DNA of 64,000 nucleotides from Acidobacteriota bacterium (lineage in GTDB: Bacteria > Acidobacteriota > Terriglobia > Acidiferrales > UBA7541): NCBI GenBank assembly GCA_013289695.1, contig JABCZK010000018.1, forward strand, positions 22,595 to 86,594, given 5' to 3'. The first letter of the stretch is position 1, and each line of letters starts with the position of its first letter. Made by a program: the position numbers and the translations under genes. Below, in pieces: positions 26,647-35,190 of the stretch. The notes below the pieces were generated by a model that searched no databases, was not told the DNA's origin, and was given only the letters and a program-made list of their open reading frames with translations.

Positions 26647-26720
26647 CGTGCGGCCGATCGGCAACTGAGGTTCCGCCGTGAGTGGCGCTGATCTTAGGAT
26701 GGGAGAAAAGGCAAGTCAAC
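26647..26720 (-). repeat. Duplicated kinase-1 promoter and first eleven codons
   Basis: By hand alignment, 64 of 77 bases match the stretch that covers the kinase 1 promoter and its codons 1-11 (22932-23008). The frame is kept into the epoxide hydrolase. The base aligned with the kinase start codon is ACG (26677-26679). This explains the otherwise odd PIGRT lead-in of the hydrolase. Confidence 0.8.
26691..26719 (-). promoter_or_regulatory. Captured promoter of the epoxide hydrolase gene
   Basis: TTGACT (26714-26719), 17-bp spacer, TAAGAT (26691-26696), the same module as the two kinase promoters. Predicted transcription start is near 26683, which leaves about 35 nt of leader before the ATG at 26646. 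Confidence 0.65.
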
Positions 26721-26796
26721 GATGAGCAGCGAGATGAGCAGGCGAGCGCGGCGCTTACCGGTTTGACATTAAGTGATGCGGAAAATGGTGTGCGGC

Positions 26797-26830
26797 ACTG
26801 GCGCCCGAAGTCAGGACCTCGGGCGCCAGT
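26797..26830 (-). terminator. Stem-loop terminator-like structure after the phosphatase-like gene
   Basis: A perfect 12-bp stem (ACTGGCGCCCGA at 26797-26808 pairing with 26819-26830) and a 10-nt loop, starting 16 bp after the stop of the minus-strand gene. There is no long T-run; ATTTTCC lies a few bases beyond. Confidence 0.6.
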
Positions 26831-26845
26831 ACATTCGGAGCGGTT

Positions 26846-29041
26846 CTAGTTACCGCACGTTCCTAGATGAGATGCGCAGTGGTTTGCTTGATCGAGGAGA
26901 GCCTGTGCCTCCGCGATCAGGTCATTGGCCGCCTTTTCATCGATTGGAATGCCGTTGAACTCCGCGCCCTCGAGCATGGCCTTGATCTGTGCAGCCAGGC
27001 CGTCACGCTCCAGAGTCCATTGCGAGATCAGATTCTCGAGGTTGTTATAGACGACGTCGCCGGCCGAAGTGCTGGTGATCGCGAAGGTGGAGACAGTTAG
27101 AGTGCTTTCCGAAAGCTCCCCGAACGGCGCGTCAATCTTCTTGTAGATCTGCCCAAGCTGCAGCAGCGTGTCCGAATGCGCGTGCAGGCTGCTCGGCAGG
27201 ATCTTGGGATCTAGCAGTTCGACGATCGTGCGGCCGTCATGCTGATAGTCATCGCTGAGGCCGAGAAGCGTCATCATGGTTGGCCGCAGGTCAACGTGAT
27301 CGGTAAAGAAATCCTGCGGCTCCGTTACGCCGAGATTCCTTACTCCAGGACCAGCGATGGCGATGAAGGTACGCGCGATCTCCGGCTGGATGTCACCGTG
27401 ATTCCAGGCGAAACCTGTGCCCACGACAGGAGTGGTGCTGCCGACTGTCTCGAAGAAGAAATTGGGATTGCCGAAGAACGTGAAGGTCGGCTCGCGGTTG
27501 GGATCCGCGACGGTGTTCATGTGCAGCAGCTGCATCGCCGCTGGATCCACAATCGCTCCTTGGAGGTCGGGTCCCAGACCGGTGCCGAGCAGGCTCTCGC
27601 TCAATCCGGTGTGCGGATTGACCACGCTCAGTCCGGCCATGGTCTGCTCGAGCGTACGGACTGTGGTGCTGGATGGAAGCGGCTGTCCATTCACGTAGGT
27701 GGTGGCGGCGTCGTCGAAATGGATCGAATACGCCGTCGGGTCGCCAGCGCCTTGAGTGAGGCCGAGCAGATTGATGTCCAGCTCGCCCACGCCATTCGTT
27801 CCGTAAGTGCAGGGAACATCGGGCACGACGTTGCCATTCGCCAGGATTTTGGCACCGTCGCAATTCGCCGGGCTGGGCGCACCGCCGACGAAATGGTCGC
27901 CCTCGTCTGGCGTGAAGATGAAGAGAGTGTTGCTCTCATCAATGCCGGCTTCCTTCAGATGCGAGAAAAACGTGCCGAACGAGGAATTGTAATCAGCCAA
28001 CTGAGCGACGTAGGGAGCCTCGCCAGGGCCGAAGGTGCCTTCGGTAGAGGTTGTCTCCTCGTGATTGTCATGGGCGTCCGCGATGTAGGCATAGACGACC
28101 GGAATGCCCTTCTTCAGCATGGTCTCGACCACTGCCAGCGTTTGAGCCGGAGTCGGATCGAAGTCCAATTGGTTAAATCCGGTGAGCGGAACACCGTGAT
28201 AATCCGTGATGCTGCCGGTAGCGCTGCCGGTGAGCGCGGGGTTGATGTATTTCAGACCGAATAGCGCTTGATAGCCTGCGTACCCGCCCGGCTCGTCCGG
28301 CAACGTGTCGCTCACTCCCACCACGCCCAGAGCTGGATTTGACTGGCAGATGGGGTCGCCGAGCGCGCAATGGATCGAGACACCGATGAAATCATTGTTC
28401 TGGTTGGAGCTGCTCTCCATTCCTTGCGGAGACGTTGGGCCGCCGAAAACTTTGAAGACGTCGAAGGGCGCGCGTTCCAGCACGATATTAGCGGTGGAGA
28501 AGGCGCCGACCGTGCATCCCGCGCGAGTGAACGGCACCCAAGGCGCGGGGACGTTCTGGCCCGAAGGCGTCGTAAGCGCGAAGGTGTTGTCGTCGGTGCT
28601 CGCGGTGATATCCGAGACCTTGTCGGTCCAGTAGAAAAACGAAGAAGGAAATAAGCCGTTTTCGCCGGTTGTGGTCGGCGAGAATACGCCGAAGCTGTTG
28701 GCGATGAAGATGCCGGTATCGTCGGAGTAGAGGCCGATCTGAGTGGTAAGGATGTCGTTTGCGGTGTGCGAGATGAGGACGGTATGGTCGCCGGCATCGA
28801 GCGTGCCGTGCTGTGTGATGAAATTGAGCAGGTTGGGCATTTGTTCGAGATCGGATGGTACGTTGGGATTGTCACGGGTGAAGTGTACGTTATCGAATTC
28901 GACGTAAACCACATGCTTGATTTTTCCCGAGGGTGAGTTCAGTTGACACTGTGCATAAGCGGACCCAGCCAACCCTGCGGCCAGCAAAACAAAGCCAAGC
29001 AAGGACGTGGTCACGCGACGCAATCGTTGCGCTTGAGACAT
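26846..29041 (-). CDS. Exported alkaline-phosphatase-superfamily protein
   Basis: Secreted protein of 731 residues with a signal peptide (LLGFVLLAAGLAGSAYA). The fold is that of the alkaline phosphatase/sulfatase superfamily: an N-terminal metal strand HVVYVEFDNVH, a probable Thr/Ser nucleophile region HTVLISHTANDILTT, AYIADAHDNHE, the metal site FIFTPDEGDHF, and a late His in FAWNHGDIQPEI. It is predicted to be a metal-dependent phospho- or sulfo-hydrolase, or a phosphoglycerate-mutase-like enzyme; substrate unknown. The start ATG has AGGAGGATAAAGC upstream, a strong site. It stands alone with a stem-loop after the stop. Confidence 0.75.
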   Translation of the reverse strand: MSQAQRLRRVTTSLLGFVLLAAGLAGSAYAQCQLNSPSGKIKHVVYVEFDNVHFTRDNPNVPSDLEQMPNLLNFITQHGTLDAGDHTVLISHTANDILTTQIGLYSDDTGIFIANSFGVFSPTTTGENGLFPSSFFYWTDKVSDITASTDDNTFALTTPSGQNVPAPWVPFTRAGCTVGAFSTANIVLERAPFDVFKVFGGPTSPQGMESSSNQNNDFIGVSIHCALGDPICQSNPALGVVGVSDTLPDEPGGYAGYQALFGLKYINPALTGSATGSITDYHGVPLTGFNQLDFDPTPAQTLAVVETMLKKGIPVVYAYIADAHDNHEETTSTEGTFGPGEAPYVAQLADYNSSFGTFFSHLKEAGIDESNTLFIFTPDEGDHFVGGAPSPANCDGAKILANGNVVPDVPCTYGTNGVGELDINLLGLTQGAGDPTAYSIHFDDAATTYVNGQPLPSSTTVRTLEQTMAGLSVVNPHTGLSESLLGTGLGPDLQGAIVDPAAMQLLHMNTVADPNREPTFTFFGNPNFFFETVGSTTPVVGTGFAWNHGDIQPEIARTFIAIAGPGVRNLGVTEPQDFFTDHVDLRPTMMTLLGLSDDYQHDGRTIVELLDPKILPSSLHAHSDTLLQLGQIYKKIDAPFGELSESTLTVSTFAITSTSAGDVVYNNLENLISQWTLERDGLAAQIKAMLEGAEFNGIPIDEKAANDLIAEAQALLDQANHCASHLGTCGN

Positions 29042-29335
29042 TGCTTTATCCTCCTGAATTAAGTTTCGGACCGCGATCCGCTGGGCACGGACTCGTGGGG
29101 GTAATTCTAATACTGGGTTTACATGACGCAACAGCTAAGAAGCGATTAAAATCTCGTGTCACCTAAATTGACGCGCATTCAAAGCGACGCCCGGGGAGCG
29201 GATCCTTCAGGAGTCGCTGCAGGAGATTGCGGCGCCGCCTTTGCTACAGAACCCTTTACACGCATGGAGGCAAACCGTATGCTGTGCCGCAGGCCAAGGC
29301 GCTGAGCGCATACACGTGTGTTCCGGAGGGCCGTG

Positions 29336-29896
29336 ATGATCCTGGCATTGATTGCGATTGTTGTGCTGCTGGTGGTGTTCGTCATCGGAATGTACAACGG
29401 CCTGGTGCGGCTGCGGGTACAGTGCGACAACGCCTGGTCTGACATTGATGTGCAGCTGAAGCGGCGCTACGACCTGATTCCCAACCTGGTGGAAACCGTG
29501 AAAGGCTACGCCGGGCACGAGAAAAGCACGCTCGAAGGAGTCATCGCCGCGCGCAATCAGGCCATGAATACACAAGGACCTGCCGCGAAGGCCGAAGCGG
29601 AAGGCGTGCTGACCAGCGCGCTGCGCCAGGTGTTCGCGCTGGCGGAAGCCTATCCGCAATTGAAAGCGGTGGAAAGTTTCACGCAGCTGCAGCAATCGCT
29701 GAGCCAGATTGAGGATAGCGTGCAGAACGCGCGGCGTTACTACAACGCCGTGGTGCGCGACCTGAACACCAAAATCGTGCAGTTCCCCTCCAACATCATC
29801 GCCGGAATGTTCAACATCACGCCGCGGCAGTTCTTCGAGATCAGCGCGCCGGCCGAGCGCGATGTGCCGAAAGTCAGTTTCGGCGCAACCACCTAA
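29336..29896 (+). CDS. LemA family protein
   Basis: Membrane-anchored protein of 186 residues: an N-terminal helix (ILALIAIVVLLVVFVIGMYN) followed by a four-helix bundle. LemA signatures are present: YNGLVRLRVQCDNAWSDIDV, LKRRYDLIPNLVETVKGYA, and the C-terminal YYNAVVRDLNTKI and FPSNIIA. The family is widespread in bacteria with poorly known function and is usually found next to DUF2207/TPM proteins, as here. Start: ATG at 29336 (a GTG lies one codon before) with GGAGGG about six bases upstream. The DUF2207 gene begins 19 bp later. Confidence 0.93.
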   Translation: MILALIAIVVLLVVFVIGMYNGLVRLRVQCDNAWSDIDVQLKRRYDLIPNLVETVKGYAGHEKSTLEGVIAARNQAMNTQGPAAKAEAEGVLTSALRQVFALAEAYPQLKAVESFTQLQQSLSQIEDSVQNARRYYNAVVRDLNTKIVQFPSNIIAGMFNITPRQFFEISAPAERDVPKVSFGATT

Positions 29897-29915
29897 CCGC
29901 CGCGTGCGCAGCGAA

Positions 29916-31646
29916 ATGTTCAGTCCCCGCCGCCACCGCATGGTTGCAATCTTTGTGCTGGCGCTTTTCGCCGCGATGCCGGCGAGCGCGCGCACGCTCA
30001 CGTTCAAGCACTTCGACGCGCAGATTCAGGTGCATCCCGACGGCACGATTGACGTCACCGAAGTGATGGAAGCGCAGTTCACTGGCGCCTGGCATGGCAT
30101 CTACCGCACCATTCCCGTCGAGTACACCGATCCCGAGGGATTGAACTACACACTGCTGCTCGATGAGATCAGCGCGACAGATAGTGAAGGGCAAAAACTC
30201 AAGCTGGAACAAAACCGCGAAGGCCGCTACATCAAATTTAAAATTTATGTGCCGGCGGCGGAAGACGCGACGCGCACGATTCTGCTGCATTATCGCGTGC
30301 TGGATGCGCTGCGATTTTTTCAGGACCACGACGAGCTGTACTGGAACGTGACGGGCAACGAGTGGCAAAACCCGATCGAACTGGTGACGGCGCACCTCGA
30401 ACTTCCCGCGGGCGTCACTGGATTGCACGCCATCGCATATACCGGCGTGACCGGATCGCGCGCCGAGGATGCGCGCGTCGAGATCAGCGACAACGTCGTG
30501 GACGTTCGCAGCACGCGCCCGCTGGGCTATCGCCAGGGGCTAACCGCGGTGGTGGGCTTCGACAAAGGATTCGTGCACGCGCCATCCGAATCCATGAAAT
30601 TGATGCGCTTCCTGCAAAGTAATTCGCCGCTGCTGATACCGCTGATCGCGTTTTTCGTGATGCTCTGGTTGTGGTGGACGCGCGGCCGCGGCCCGCAGCG
30701 CGAAGCGATTTCCGTGCAGTACGAGCCGCCGGACAAACTGACGCCCGGCGAATGTGGCACGCTCGTGGATAACGAAGCCGCCATGCGTGATATCACGGCG
30801 ACGCTAGTGGATTTGGCCGTGAAGGGCTACCTGACCATCGAGCAAAAAGAGGAAAGCCACTTGCTGGGGCTGACGCACAGCAAGGATTACGTTTTTCATA
30901 TGAAGAAGCCGCCCGCGGAATGGGCTGCGGCGCGTTCGCACGAGCAGGAAATGCTTTCGGCACTTTTTGATGACGGCGCGAGCCCTGACGTCAAGCTTTC
31001 CGATTTGCAGAATCATTTCTATACGCACCTGCCCGCGATTCGCGACCGCATTTTCAGCGCGCTGATGAGCGACGGCTATTACCTGCATCGTCCTGATACC
31101 GTGAAGCAAGGCTACATCGGCGCGGGATTGGTGATTGGAGGCCTGCTGGTGTTCGGGGGCGCGGGATATCTCGCAAGCGCCACCGGCATTGCGCAGGGCA
31201 GCTGGATTGTCGCGGGCATCGCGAGCGGCCTAGTGATCTGTATTTTCGGCCTGTTCATGTCTGCGCGGACGATTACCGGGGCGCGCGCGCTGGAAAAAGT
31301 GCTGGGCTTCGAGGAATTTCTCGGCCGCGTGGAAAAAGATCAGATCGAACGTCTGGAGAAAACGCCGGAGCTTTTCGAAAAATTTCTACCCTACGCGATG
31401 GCGCTGCATGTGGAGAAGAAATGGGTGCAGGCGTTTTCCGGCATCGCCTTGCCACCGCCGCAGTGGTATCAGGGCTACTACGGAGGCAACTTCACGGCTT
31501 TTTATCTGGTGAACGATCTCAATATGATGTCCATGCAAGCCGGCAGCGTGATGGCTTCGGCGCCGCGCAGTTCCGGCGGCTCGGGATTCGGCGGCGGAGG
31601 CGGCTCCGGCGGCGGATTCGGCGGCGGTGGTGGAGGCGGATTCTAG
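29916..31646 (+). CDS. DUF2207 membrane protein (YciQ-like), partner of LemA
   Basis: Integral membrane protein of 576 residues. A signal sequence (MVAIFVLALFAAMPASA) precedes an extracytoplasmic DUF2207 domain (FDAQIQVHPDGTIDVTEVME, then WHGIYRTIPVEY). A helix around LLIPLIAFFVMLWLWW, a cytoplasmic segment and two more helices (LVIGGLLVFGGAGYL, WIVAGIASGLVICIFGLFM) follow. The C-terminus is almost pure Gly/Ser/Phe, which is usual in this family. The function is unknown; genes like this always travel with lemA. The stop is 2 bp from the convergent ClC stop. Confidence 0.9.
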   Translation: MFSPRRHRMVAIFVLALFAAMPASARTLTFKHFDAQIQVHPDGTIDVTEVMEAQFTGAWHGIYRTIPVEYTDPEGLNYTLLLDEISATDSEGQKLKLEQNREGRYIKFKIYVPAAEDATRTILLHYRVLDALRFFQDHDELYWNVTGNEWQNPIELVTAHLELPAGVTGLHAIAYTGVTGSRAEDARVEISDNVVDVRSTRPLGYRQGLTAVVGFDKGFVHAPSESMKLMRFLQSNSPLLIPLIAFFVMLWLWWTRGRGPQREAISVQYEPPDKLTPGECGTLVDNEAAMRDITATLVDLAVKGYLTIEQKEESHLLGLTHSKDYVFHMKKPPAEWAAARSHEQEMLSALFDDGASPDVKLSDLQNHFYTHLPAIRDRIFSALMSDGYYLHRPDTVKQGYIGAGLVIGGLLVFGGAGYLASATGIAQGSWIVAGIASGLVICIFGLFMSARTITGARALEKVLGFEEFLGRVEKDQIERLEKTPELFEKFLPYAMALHVEKKWVQAFSGIALPPPQWYQGYYGGNFTAFYLVNDLNMMSMQAGSVMASAPRSSGGSGFGGGGGSGGGFGGGGGGGF

Positions 31647-31648
31647 AT

Positions 31649-33496
31649 TTATTTTTCCGCGGCTTGCGGGGTCTGTTTTGTGGTGCGGCCGGAGTTTCTC
31701 CATTTGCGGATCCAGCCGTGCTCGCGCAGCCCCTCGTCTTCCATCTGGCGGGTCCAGGCACCCAACAAGCTGGCGCGATTAAAATAGCCGAGCATCTGTT
31801 GTGGATTTTCGCGGCTGACGACGGGCAGCCGGCCGATATTGTGCTGCAGCATGCGGTGCATCGCGTCGTGAACGAGCTCGTCCGGATAGGCGACGATGGG
31901 CTCATTCGATCCTGCCTCGAGCACCGTCATCGTTCCGCGCGGGTCCTGCTCGAGGGCGCGCAGTAAATCTCCCTGCGTTACCACGCCGACAAGATTGCCG
32001 TCGGGCGAGACGATCGGCAGTCCCTGGGTCAGGTTATAGGCCGGTTCGCCGCGGCCCATGCGCGCGGCCAATTCCGATACGGTCATTTCCTGCGCGATGG
32101 GGACGACGTCCTTGCGCATTACTTCGCCGACGCGCACGACGGTCATCGCACCTACTTCAAATTCATTCGGAACTTGCAATCCTCGGCGCGTTAATTTTTC
32201 CGTCATGATCGAGCTGGGCAAATAGCGCAGAGCGATCATGTCCGCGATTACGCAGGCGAGCATCAGCGGAAGAATGGCGTTGTAATCGCGCGTGATTTCG
32301 AAGGCAAAGACGATGAAGGCGAACGTCGCGCGCGAGGCCGAACCGAAAACCGCGGCCATCGCCACCAGCGCGAACGCCCCCGGCGATAAATGCGCGCCGG
32401 GAAAAATCATGTTCACGACCATCGCAAAAATGCCGCCGAGCGCCGCGCTGGACATGAACATCGGAGCCAGCAGCCCGCCCGAAGTGCCGGAGCCGAGCGA
32501 GATGACCAGCGCCAGCGCCTTAAACACGGCGACAAGGATCAAAAGTTTCAGCGCGAGATTATTGTTCAGAATATCTGAAATCGTGTCGTAGCCCACGCCC
32601 AGCACGCGCGGCACAAAGAATCCGATGATGCCCAAGCCGAGCGCGCCAATCGCCGGATGCCAGAGGTCGTTGAGGGGCAGCCGCGCGAATTGGTCTTCCA
32701 CCCAGTACAGAAGTTTCGTGAAGCCGATGGCCGCGCTGCCGCTGATCAAGCCGAGCAGAAGATAAAACGGCAACCCGTGCAGAACGTCGAAATTGACGTT
32801 GCCCATGGTAAACATCGAATGCTGCCCGAGCAGAACCGCGCGCACGCTGGTGGCGAGCGTGCACGCAATCACCAGAGGAATGAAGGAGCGCGCGCGAAAT
32901 TCAAAGAGCAGCAGCTCGATCGCGAGTATCACGCCGGCGATCGGCGTATTGAATGTGGCGGCCATGCCGGCGCCCGCGCCGCAGGCGAGCAAGACTTTGC
33001 GCTCCACAGCCGTCGTGGAAATGAATTGCCCCACCAGCGAGCCAATCGCGCCGCCGGTTTGAATGATGGGCCCTTCGGCGCCGAAGGGGCCGCCCGTGCC
33101 GATGGCGATCGCAGCCGACAGAGGCTTCAGGATCGCGACTTTTGCTGCGATGCGGCTGCGTGAGGTCAGTACGGCTTCCATCGCTTCGGGAATTCCGTGC
33201 CCTTTGATTTTTTCCGAGCCGTATTTCGCCATGAAGCCGATGATCAGGCCGCCAATCGCCGGCGTGACGATGATCCAGGGCCCGATCTGGGTATGTTCCG
33301 GGCTGCGAAAATGAAACGACCACTCGTGGTAGTAGGCGAGGTTGGTGAAAAGGCCGATCAGGTCGTACAAAAGGTACGCGATGATTCCCGCCAGAATTCC
33401 GACAACGCCTGCGAGCAAGGATACGAATTCGAGCCGGAAGCCGGCGGACTGCCGCGGCTGCGGAGGCTTTTCCTCGCGAGTGGGTGAGTTCGTCAA
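31649..33496 (-). CDS. ClC-family chloride channel/antiporter with CBS pair
   Basis: Inner-membrane transporter of 615 residues with ten or more helices. ClC landmarks are KGHGIPEAM (99-107, in place of the GSGIP anion-site motif), the gating Glu141 in GPFGAEGPI, and GSGTSGGLLAPMF. The C-terminal 150 residues form two CBS domains (MRKDVVPIAQEMTVSELA, VTQGDLL; MTVLEAGSNEPIVAYPDELV, IGRLPVVSREN) that usually sense adenine nucleotides. The central His in the anion motif occurs in a bacterial ClC subgroup, so ion preference is uncertain. The start TTG overlaps the MarR stop by 4 bp (TTGA), which implies coupled expression. Confidence 0.92.
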   Translation of the reverse strand: MTNSPTREEKPPQPRQSAGFRLEFVSLLAGVVGILAGIIAYLLYDLIGLFTNLAYYHEWSFHFRSPEHTQIGPWIIVTPAIGGLIIGFMAKYGSEKIKGHGIPEAMEAVLTSRSRIAAKVAILKPLSAAIAIGTGGPFGAEGPIIQTGGAIGSLVGQFISTTAVERKVLLACGAGAGMAATFNTPIAGVILAIELLLFEFRARSFIPLVIACTLATSVRAVLLGQHSMFTMGNVNFDVLHGLPFYLLLGLISGSAAIGFTKLLYWVEDQFARLPLNDLWHPAIGALGLGIIGFFVPRVLGVGYDTISDILNNNLALKLLILVAVFKALALVISLGSGTSGGLLAPMFMSSAALGGIFAMVVNMIFPGAHLSPGAFALVAMAAVFGSASRATFAFIVFAFEITRDYNAILPLMLACVIADMIALRYLPSSIMTEKLTRRGLQVPNEFEVGAMTVVRVGEVMRKDVVPIAQEMTVSELAARMGRGEPAYNLTQGLPIVSPDGNLVGVVTQGDLLRALEQDPRGTMTVLEAGSNEPIVAYPDELVHDAMHRMLQHNIGRLPVVSRENPQQMLGYFNRASLLGAWTRQMEDEGLREHGWIRKWRNSGRTTKQTPQAAEK

Positions 33497-34059
33497 TCCT
33501 TGCTCCTATCGAGGCGCTGGCTGCCGCGACCGCTCATAGTTTGGCACTGTCGCTGCCTTTGCTTGGGCTGCTTATTCCTTGTGCGGCGTTTGCGAGTATG
33601 CTTTTTGTGCTGCGCGTTTCTGAATGCGCGCCCGACGGTTGCGTGCGGATCGATCGCAGCCGCAAGTGCTGCGAGCAGCTTGGGCCGCGCGGATTGCAAT
33701 TCAGCGCGATGCAGCTCGGTGAGTCGCCTGAGCAGCGCTTCTCCGCGGCGGGAGAGAGTCAACACGACTTCGCGGCGGTCCGCGACCCGGCGCGCGCGCC
33801 GCAGCAGGCCTTTCGCTTCCAGGCGATTCACCAGTTCCACCGCGCTGTGATGTTGAAGCAATAGACGCTCGGCCAGGACTCCGATGGTGGCCACGCGGTG
33901 CGCAGGCAGACCTTTGATCGCGAGCAGCGCCTGGTGCTGCTGCGGCTCGATGCCAGCGGCGTGCACCAGGCGTTCGCTGACATTCAGGAAGCGGCGAATT
34001 GCAAAGCGGAAGTCCGCGAGCGCCTGGTAATCGATCGCTCGTGGCGCTGCGTTCTTCAT
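33493..34059 (-). CDS. MarR-family regulator
   Basis: Winged-helix protein of 188 residues. The MarR core is visible: helix 1 DFRFAIRRFLNVSERL, the DNA-binding part TIGVLAERLLLQHHSAVELVNRL, and the wing LLRRARRVADRREVVLTLSRRGEALL. The C-terminal 50 residues are unusually basic and low in complexity (QHKKHTRKRRTRNKQPKQRQ) and are encoded up to the overlap with the ClC gene. They may be a DNA-binding tail or a read-through extension after loss of an earlier stop. The ATG at 34057-34059 lies only nine bases after a consensus -10, with no Shine-Dalgarno site. Confidence 0.85.
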   Translation of the reverse strand: MKNAAPRAIDYQALADFRFAIRRFLNVSERLVHAAGIEPQQHQALLAIKGLPAHRVATIGVLAERLLLQHHSAVELVNRLEAKGLLRRARRVADRREVVLTLSRRGEALLRRLTELHRAELQSARPKLLAALAAAIDPHATVGRAFRNAQHKKHTRKRRTRNKQPKQRQRQCQTMSGRGSQRLDRSKD

Positions 34060-34068
34060 ACAAGCAAT

Positions 34069-34087
34069 ATTATATCGTATTACGATA
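34069..34087 (-). promoter_or_regulatory. MarR promoter with perfect 15-bp palindrome
   Basis: The minus strand carries TATAAT (34069-34074) running straight into TATCGTAATACGATA (34073-34087), a perfect 15-bp palindrome with a one-base centre. Binding of a MarR dimer there would block RNA polymerase. No good -35 is seen at 16-18 bp, so an activator or an extended interaction may be needed. Confidence 0.65.
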
Positions 34088-34137
34088 CTTATGCGCGAGC
34101 AGAAAGTTTGAAGATGCGTGCCATCGCGGAGCAATCG

Positions 34138-34593
34138 TCACAACTGCTTGCGGAGAGCTTTCTGCGTCTTGACGTGCGCGTAGCCGTGGCGCTCGTAGAA
34201 TGCGTGCGCCCGGTCGCGGATTACGTTCGAGCGCAGGCCGATGGCGTGGCAGCCGTTTTCGCGCGCCCATTCTTCCGCGCGCGCCAGTAAGTGCTCGCCG
34301 ACCCTTCGCGAACGGAAGCGTTCATCTACCACCAAGCCGCTGACCTCAGCGCGCGCGTCGGCTTCGACCGTGCGATAGACGAACACGGCTATCCAGCCGG
34401 CGATTTCGCCCGTTTCCAGTTCCGCCACGAACACAGCGGCTGCTGGTGAACTTTCGATGCCTTGCAGGCGGCGCGCGATTTCCGCCGTCGTCGAGGGATA
34501 GCTCAACTGGCCGGCCAGTTCGGCAATGCGCGCGTGGTCGGGCGGATGCGCCGCGCGAATTTTTCCGACGAACGCGATTGCTGCGGGCTTCAT
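34138..34593 (-). CDS. GNAT N-acetyltransferase
   Basis: Protein of 151 residues with the GNAT fold. Motif A is seen in VSGLVVDERFRSRRVGEHLLARAEEWA (the R-x-x-x-VG-x-x-L acetyl-CoA loop), preceded by AVFVAELETGEIAGWIAVFV. Motif B follows in GLRSNVIRDRAHAFYERHGY. It transfers acetyl from acetyl-CoA to an amine or protein; substrate unknown. It lies 16 bp after the DinB gene on the same strand. Confidence 0.9.
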   Translation of the reverse strand: MKPAAIAFVGKIRAAHPPDHARIAELAGQLSYPSTTAEIARRLQGIESSPAAAVFVAELETGEIAGWIAVFVYRTVEADARAEVSGLVVDERFRSRRVGEHLLARAEEWARENGCHAIGLRSNVIRDRAHAFYERHGYAHVKTQKALRKQL

Positions 34594-34609
34594 GCGTTGG
34601 GCCGCTGGC

Positions 34610-35071
34610 TCACTGCAACGCCTTCTTCAGCACAGCTATTTGTCCGGCGTGATATAGATCGTGTTGAATCGCGCCGTGCAGCATCACGTACAGCGAATGG
34701 TCTTTGCCCGGAGCGATTTCGTCCAGCTTATCCTGCGGAAGTTTTCGCACGGCGGCGCGAAAGCGCGCGCGGCAATCCCGCAAATGCGCGAGCGAGCGTT
34801 GCCATGTGATTTCCGTCGCTTCCCACACGGGCGGCCAATCCATCTCGGTGCTCACTTCGACCGCCGTACCTTCGGCGCGCTGCCGCACGATCGAGTTCCA
34901 CGCGGCGATGTGGTTCACCAGCTCCCAGATTGAATGCGCGCCGCGCACGGGGTGCTTCGAGGCGTCTTCCGCGGAGATTCCGTCGAGGAGCGATTCCAGG
35001 GAAGGGCCGTGCCAGGCGTCGCCTGCAAATGCGCGGTCCATTTGATCCAGGATCCTATTAATTTCGCTCAT
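34610..35071 (-). CDS. DinB-family protein
   Basis: Four-helix bundle metalloprotein of 153 residues. The three metal-binding histidines fit the family: His54 in ELVNHIAAW and His137/His141 in AIQHDLYHAGQ. DinB proteins include thiol transferases (bacillithiol/mycothiol) and damage-inducible proteins of unknown role. It lies in the minus-strand run dtd-DinB-GNAT. Confidence 0.88.
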   Translation of the reverse strand: MSEINRILDQMDRAFAGDAWHGPSLESLLDGISAEDASKHPVRGAHSIWELVNHIAAWNSIVRQRAEGTAVEVSTEMDWPPVWEATEITWQRSLAHLRDCRARFRAAVRKLPQDKLDEIAPGKDHSLYVMLHGAIQHDLYHAGQIAVLKKALQ

Positions 35072-35190
35072 ATGTATTTCCCCTGGACGAGCGTAAGACA
35101 GTGCAACAGGCGACGCAAGTTGCGCTGCGTGAAGATGGCGCGGCAGCGGGCCTTGCAGCGCGTTCGCAGTGATCGGTGCCGCCGCGTCTT

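Noticed and set aside
31649..33496. GHGIP as a broken ClC selectivity motif
   Set aside because: A His at that place occurs in a recognised bacterial ClC subgroup as far as I recall, so it is noted but not treated as an anomaly.
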